Shown here: positions 61,773 to 64,000 of the stretch, piece after piece | Layout: every line of letters begins with the position of its first letter | Numbering within the stretch: the stretch's first letter is position 1 | DNA from: Pseudomonas orientalis | GTDB lineage: Bacteria; Pseudomonadota; Gammaproteobacteria; Pseudomonadales; Pseudomonadaceae | Direction: 5' to 3' | Length of the DNA: 64,000 bases | Assembly: GCF_001439815.1 (NCBI RefSeq) | Contig: NZ_JYLM01000012.1 | Location: forward strand, 108,731 to 172,730 | Made by a program: the position numbers and the translations under genes | Notes under the pieces: model-generated | Database searches by the model: none | The model's input: the letters and a program-made list of their open reading frames with translations, nothing else | What the model was told of the DNA's origin: nothing

Positions 61773-63017
61773 ATGGATGAACCGCTCATGGGATTTCTTT
61801 CACAGCTTTATCGTTACCGCCAGCGCGAGCAGCGCAGCCCACTTGAGGATTACCTTACCGAGGCCTTGGCTGAATGGCTGCGGCACGCTACGCTTGCTGA
61901 AGAGTTAGCGGCAATCGTCGATAAGGTATTCCAGTTCGATAGGGTTGCACGGGCTCCTGCCAACGATTTGCTCGCGGTGAGGTGGGAAACTCAACACGTC
62001 ATTGGCCATGGCCATGAAAGCGCGACTAACAAGCGACCCGATCTAGTAGGTCGGGGACCGGATATCTTCATCATCATCGAGAATAAAACCAGGGCGCCAT
62101 TCACTGTGCACTTGGACGACGATGGTGTCGCCTATACAGATCAGCTAACCCTATACCAACGTTATCTGGATAAACGCCGCGAGACAATCAAGGGCATTGT
62201 CTTATTGACCTACGCCACACTACCCCCAAAGCACTGGATGGGATCTGTTTGCTATTGGAAAGAAGTAGCCCGCTATCTGTCTCAAACTCACAGACCCAAG
62301 GGCGGAAGCGCTCTAGCGTTCATGGCTAGTAACCTATTGGCTCTCATCAAGGACCAGAACATGAGTGGTACTCGCATTGATCTAGCAGATATCGTCGCAT
62401 TACCGGCATTTGACCGCTTACAGGAAGGCATGAGGAAGCTGGGGGCGGTGGGCTTGAAATCACTGAGTGAGTCATTGAAGTCCGCAGGGGACGCGGTGCC
62501 TGCCGAGCTTCAGTTTAGAAAACCAACTGGCCCGCTTTCACCACCTGCTTTTTTTGGCGGTTCTCTGACACCTGCTGCGCGCGCAACCACCGACAGTAAC
62601 CTAGTCCTGTTGTGCGGTGTCATCGCTAGACCAGCCTACGAGTTGATGCCGGCTCACACAGGCCTGCCCGACCTCATTGTAGGGATCGGCATTTGGAAGT
62701 ATGCAGGCTGCCTAGAGCCTGAACAGCAGGCCTTACTTGAAGAGTTTGTGAGGTCGCTCAGTGACCAGCTCGGCTCACCCAACTGGCATCTGACTGTGCA
62801 CGAACGTGATTCTTATGGACCTGTGATCGAAGTTAGCTCAAGGCTCAGCCTAATGGACGTTCATTACCTTGCCAAAGGCGGCGATTGGGACGATATTGCA
62901 AGCGACTTCTTTCATCAGCGCTGCGAGGCCATGCTGACAATACTTGCTTCGGTAACGGGTGATGGGATGGCTACAATGGAAAAGGCTTTGCATGCTATTA
63001 CTGGCGAAGATATTTAA
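61773..63017 (+). CDS. PD-(D/E)XK nuclease-superfamily protein (PDDEXK_4-like)
   Basis: 414 residues. The core motif is KRPDLVGRGPDIFIIIENKT, with Asp90, Glu103 and Lys105 in D-x(n)-E-x-K order, followed by DQLTLYQRYL (Gln124), as in the PDDEXK_4 family. Such proteins occur in defence loci but few are characterised. The start may be Met6 (MGFLSQLYRYRQREQ), since residues 1-5 are not typical. It lies alone at the right end of the cargo, on the same strand as the SspBCD-like operon but 383 bp away. Confidence 0.75.
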   Translation: MDEPLMGFLSQLYRYRQREQRSPLEDYLTEALAEWLRHATLAEELAAIVDKVFQFDRVARAPANDLLAVRWETQHVIGHGHESATNKRPDLVGRGPDIFIIIENKTRAPFTVHLDDDGVAYTDQLTLYQRYLDKRRETIKGIVLLTYATLPPKHWMGSVCYWKEVARYLSQTHRPKGGSALAFMASNLLALIKDQNMSGTRIDLADIVALPAFDRLQEGMRKLGAVGLKSLSESLKSAGDAVPAELQFRKPTGPLSPPAFFGGSLTPAARATTDSNLVLLCGVIARPAYELMPAHTGLPDLIVGIGIWKYAGCLEPEQQALLEEFVRSLSDQLGSPNWHLTVHERDSYGPVIEVSSRLSLMDVHYLAKGGDWDDIASDFFHQRCEAMLTILASVTGDGMATMEKALHAITGEDI

Positions 63018-63667
63018 ACAGTGCCAGACGCTGATATAGCGCTATAAAAGCGCTCCTCGCTCAGATCAAGTTGCCCAATACCTCTCTGGTGAGCACTACT
63101 CTGACGGCCCAGACGGTTGATGAGCTGAAGGCTGACGGTTAGCCAATCACCCGATTGCAAGATGTGACTTTTCCCATTGGCGAGCATCCTCGCTTCGCGC
63201 TACAGGGGCAAAATAGCGGGCATGCGGCCTGCCGAGGCATTCTGTCGTCGGCTAGATTTATTTAATCGTGCAAAAATTTTCTTAAAATAGCCGCCGAACG
63301 CTCAGAAAATATTCACGAAAAATCGCGTGTAACCACGATTTTTGGAGCTTACTGCTTATCCCCGCGCCGGTAATCGGTGTGATGGTCGTCGTGCGTTGTT
63401 CTTTCTGCTGCCGGTCGCTGTTCGTGGCAGCCTTAAGGTAAGCACATCAGCGAAGCGGGGGCTAGGGAAGTGTTCTGTCTCGCATCCTTCCAGGCCCAAC
63501 TCTCGGCTGTTTTGCTTAGTTTTCCAAGCGAATCTCGTACCAGGTGGCTTGCTCAGGAGGAAGCATCTTCCCCAATCCCAAGTGTGCTGATTTCCCAAAA
63601 AAGTAACATCATGACTGGGTGAGGCATTTTGTGTGCCCCCTAGCCTCTTTTTTTCACTGCTCGTAAG
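63018..63667. other. Right-end non-coding stretch of the transposon
   Basis: 650 bp with no convincing gene. A hairpin AAAAATCG / CGATTTTT (63318-63343) could be a terminator; it is the only clear structure before the right-end repeats. Confidence 0.35.
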
Positions 63668-63816
63668 TTGTGACAACCTTTATTCTTTCATAAACTCCCT
63701 CATATTATGTAAATGCGAAATTTGTGACAGCCTTTATTAATTCGTAGATGTTCGACGTCTGGCTGGACGCCGCTGACCGTAAGGGGGTTTGTGACAATCT
63801 TTATTCCTGCGACACA
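63668..63816 (-). repeat. Transposon right end with three TnsB-type binding repeats
   Basis: TTGTGACAACCTTTATT (63668-63684), TTGTGACAGCCTTTATT (63722-63738) and TTGTGACAATCTTTATT (63789-63805), inverted relative to the left end. Spacing is wider and irregular (54 and 67 bp) compared with 20 bp at the left. The end is CTGCGACACA, whose complement begins TGT like the left end. Confidence 0.85.
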
Positions 63817-63821
63817 AGGGG
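63817..63821. repeat. Target-site duplication, right copy
   Basis: AGGGG directly after the transposon end, identical to 37247-37251. It is also the first five bases of the glmS terminator stem. Confidence 0.9.
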
Positions 63822-63842
63822 CTGTTTCGACAGCCCCTTTTT
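63817..63842 (+). terminator. Native glmS terminator displaced by the transposon
   Basis: Stem AGGGGCTGT / ACAGCCCCT with a TTCG tetraloop and T-run. Joining it to the sequence before 37247 would restore a typical glmS terminator 19 bp after the stop. Confidence 0.88.
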
Positions 63843-63873
63843 ACGTTCCGTGAATGATCGTTCCCACGCGGAG

Positions 63874-64000
63874 TGAACTGACCCCCAAAGGTTGGACACA
63901 ACTTGGGGGTGTCATGGTTAAGTATACAGAACAGGCAAAACTCGCGGCGGTGCAGGACTATTGCGCAGGCAGTGCTGGCTTGAGGGATGTTGCACACCGT
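63874..64000 (+). mobile_element. IS3-family element, left end (truncated by window edge)
   Basis: TGAACTGACCCCCAAAGGTT resembles the terminal inverted repeat of IS3-family elements of the IS150 group. An ORF starting at 63914 matches the start of a transposase OrfA. The rest is outside the window. It begins right after ATCGTTCCCACGC, part of a common Pseudomonas intergenic repeat, so it may have inserted into one. Confidence 0.7.
63914..64000 (+). CDS. IS3-family transposase OrfA, N-terminal part
   Basis: 29 residues visible, MVKYTEQAKLAAVQDYCAGS followed by AGLRDVAHR. This is the first half of an N-terminal helix-turn-helix like that of IS3-family OrfA proteins. The gene runs off the window. 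The call rests on this short motif and the adjacent terminal repeat. Confidence 0.7.
   Translation, partial: MVKYTEQAKLAAVQDYCAGSAGLRDVAHR

Larger units (their letters stand above)
37252..63816. mobile_element. Tn7-like transposon in attTn7, 26,565 bp
   Basis: Left end TGTTTCCAAAGAATAAAGG; the complement of the right end is TGTGTCGCAGGAATAAAGA; both continue with an ATTGTCACAA-like segment at the same distance. Both ends carry three copies of a 17-bp repeat and are bounded by AGGGG. The inserted unit carries tnsA-tnsB-tnsC-tniQ(tnsD) at its left end, a second tniQ, and about 19 kb of cargo rich in nuclease, HEPN and ATPase genes. The site, 24 bp downstream of the glmS stop, is the classical Tn7 site. 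All core genes look intact, so the element may be mobile. No TnsE or Cas proteins were found. Confidence 0.95.

Noticed and set aside
63342..63590. 82-residue frame near the right end
   Set aside because: No domain, an overlapping opposite frame of similar length, and no convincing start.
37252..63816. CRISPR-associated transposon (Cas-guided Tn7-like element)
   Set aside because: Two TniQ genes prompted the question, but no Cas gene, CRISPR repeat array or guide-like repeat was seen.
1..64000. tRNA, rRNA genes or CRISPR arrays
   Set aside because: No cloverleaf, rRNA core sequence or regularly spaced direct-repeat array was recognised; a dedicated scan with covariance models was not possible.

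Overview
The window is chromosomal DNA of a Pseudomonas, most likely of the P. fluorescens group. The gene order around the replication origin (gyrB-recF-dnaN-dnaA-oriC-rpmH-rnpA-yidD-yidC-mnmE ... mnmG-rsmG-parA-parB-atpIBEFHAGDC-glmU-glmR-glmS), the parS motif GTTCCACGTGGAAC and an inverted pair of GGGAGGGGGCTTGCCCCCGA repeats all point that way. This is recognition from memory of these families; no database was searched.

Region 1 (1-6000): the 3' end of a plsC-type acyltransferase, a CHASE2 sensor histidine kinase, a divergent OmpR-type response regulator, and an accessory gene for a cysteine-rich protein with a PD-(D/E)XK-like segment. Region 2 (6177-16884): the replication and origin core, leftward gyrB-recF-dnaN-dnaA, oriC with DnaA boxes and an AT-rich stretch, then rightward rpmH-rnpA-yidD-yidC-mnmE. 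Region 3 (16891-20863): a leftward iron-uptake unit (ECF sigma factor, FecR-like anti-sigma, TonB receptor with an N-terminal signalling domain) behind a Fur-box-like sequence. Region 4 (20864-37227): a second DnaA-box and AT-rich region, mnmG-rsmG-parA-parB, the nine-gene ATP synthase operon with stem-loops at four gene junctions, glmU, a REP doublet, a DeoR-type regulator and glmS.

Region 5 (37252-63816) is a complete 26.6-kb Tn7-like transposon in the classical attTn7 site, 24 bp after the glmS stop. It has TGT...ACA ends, three TnsB-site-like repeats at each end, and a 5-bp target duplication AGGGG. The insertion cut the 5' arm of the glmS terminator; the complete terminator now lies beyond the right end. 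Left-end genes are tnsA, tnsB, tnsC and a TnsD-like tniQ, plus a second, AT-rich TniQ-family gene in opposite orientation. There is no recognisable tnsE and no Cas gene.

The cargo looks like a defence island. It holds a HEPN/RES-type protein, an ApeA-like HEPN protein, a Sel1-repeat/zinc-ribbon pair, and a six-gene operon. That operon encodes an AbrB-like regulator, a DUF4007 protein (SspB-like), a large P-loop ATPase (SspC-like), a PAPS-reductase-family protein (SspD-like), a double-GHKL ATPase/kinase and a protein with a receiver-like domain. A separate PD-(D/E)XK_4-type nuclease gene follows. The operon is the best candidate for a poorly described system: a single-strand phosphorothioation-type module without SspA or SspE, translationally linked to a two-component-like pair. 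Beyond the transposon lies the glmS terminator and the first 127 bp of an IS3-family element cut by the window edge.
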